DNA of 6,480 bases from assembly GCA_001799195.1 (NCBI GenBank), contig MGSU01000278.1:1-6480 (forward strand). Reading direction: 5' to 3'. The position numbers were made by a program, and so were the translations under genes. The notes under the pieces are model-generated. The model made no database searches. It worked only from the letters and a program-made list of their open reading frames with translations, and had not been told where the DNA came from. The DNA comes from Deltaproteobacteria bacterium RIFOXYA12_FULL_61_11. GTDB taxonomy: Bacteria; Bdellovibrionota_F; JAHFAK01; YA12-FULL-61-11. Below, in pieces: positions 6,394 to 6,480 of the stretch. Within the stretch, counting starts at the first letter, position 1, and each line of letters begins with the position of its first letter.

Positions 6394-6480
6394 TCTCGAC
6401 GGCGCGAATGTCGAGATCCGCGAGCAGGTCGGTGCCGAGAATTTCTACTTCTTTGGCTACAACGTCGACGAAATCAAAGC
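6394..6480 (+). repeat. Direct repeat, copy 2: partial duplicate of glgP, cut by the window edge
   Basis: The last 87 bases match glgP positions 5746-5832 at 86 sites. The single difference (T6449 for C5801) changes a Leu codon to Phe, giving FYFFGYN instead of FYLFGYN. Similarity begins abruptly at 6394; the preceding bases are unrelated to the sequence before copy 1, so the PLP-lysine motif is missing from this copy. It continues to the end of the window. It could be a truncated pseudogene, the 3' part of a rearranged second phosphorylase gene, or a false join at a contig end. As seen, it cannot encode a functional phosphorylase. Confidence 0.9.

Noticed and set aside
6250-6444. 65-codon minus-strand frame containing LTREEFRFLKKFKIL
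   Set aside because: The short segment looks protein-like, but there is no ATG or ribosome site, and the upstream part of the frame is antisense to the glgP duplicate. It is not enough to call a gene or remnant.

Overview
The window comes from a GC-rich bacterial chromosome. The coding parts look to be in the low 60s % GC by eye. It is most likely from a Gram-negative organism, perhaps a member of the Pseudomonadota. That placement is an inference from exported proteins typical of a double-membrane envelope, Shine-Dalgarno-led starts and the style of the housekeeping proteins. I see no marker gene that fixes the taxon.

Layout. Positions 1-907 (minus) hold the 5' part of a gene for an exported coiled-coil protein that runs off the left edge. 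Immediately upstream on the same strand is a complete dihydrolipoamide dehydrogenase gene (lpd, 958-2361), and the two are probably co-transcribed. A 123-bp divergent intergenic region (2362-2484) carries candidate promoters facing both ways. To its right on the plus strand is an exported protein with an RlpA-like double-psi beta-barrel and a 144-residue, strongly acidic tail without any basic residue (2485-3549). After an 88-bp gap with its own promoter-like sequence comes a full glycogen/starch phosphorylase gene (glgP, best start 3638, stop 6199).

The last 281 bases are the oddest part. After the glgP stop there are about 194 bases of non-coding DNA with locally lower GC. Then the final 87 bases (6394-6480) repeat an internal segment of glgP (5746-5832) with a single base difference. 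This copy is cut by the window edge, so it could be a partial gene duplication, the 3' part of a second phosphorylase, or an assembly artefact.

Functionally, lpd serves the pyruvate/2-oxoglutarate dehydrogenase complexes and glgP serves glucan breakdown. Both are central carbon metabolism, but the window does not show a single pathway cluster, and the envelope genes are not obviously linked to them. I found no rRNA, tRNA, CRISPR array, recognisable transposase or convincing defence system. No strong intrinsic terminator is visible.
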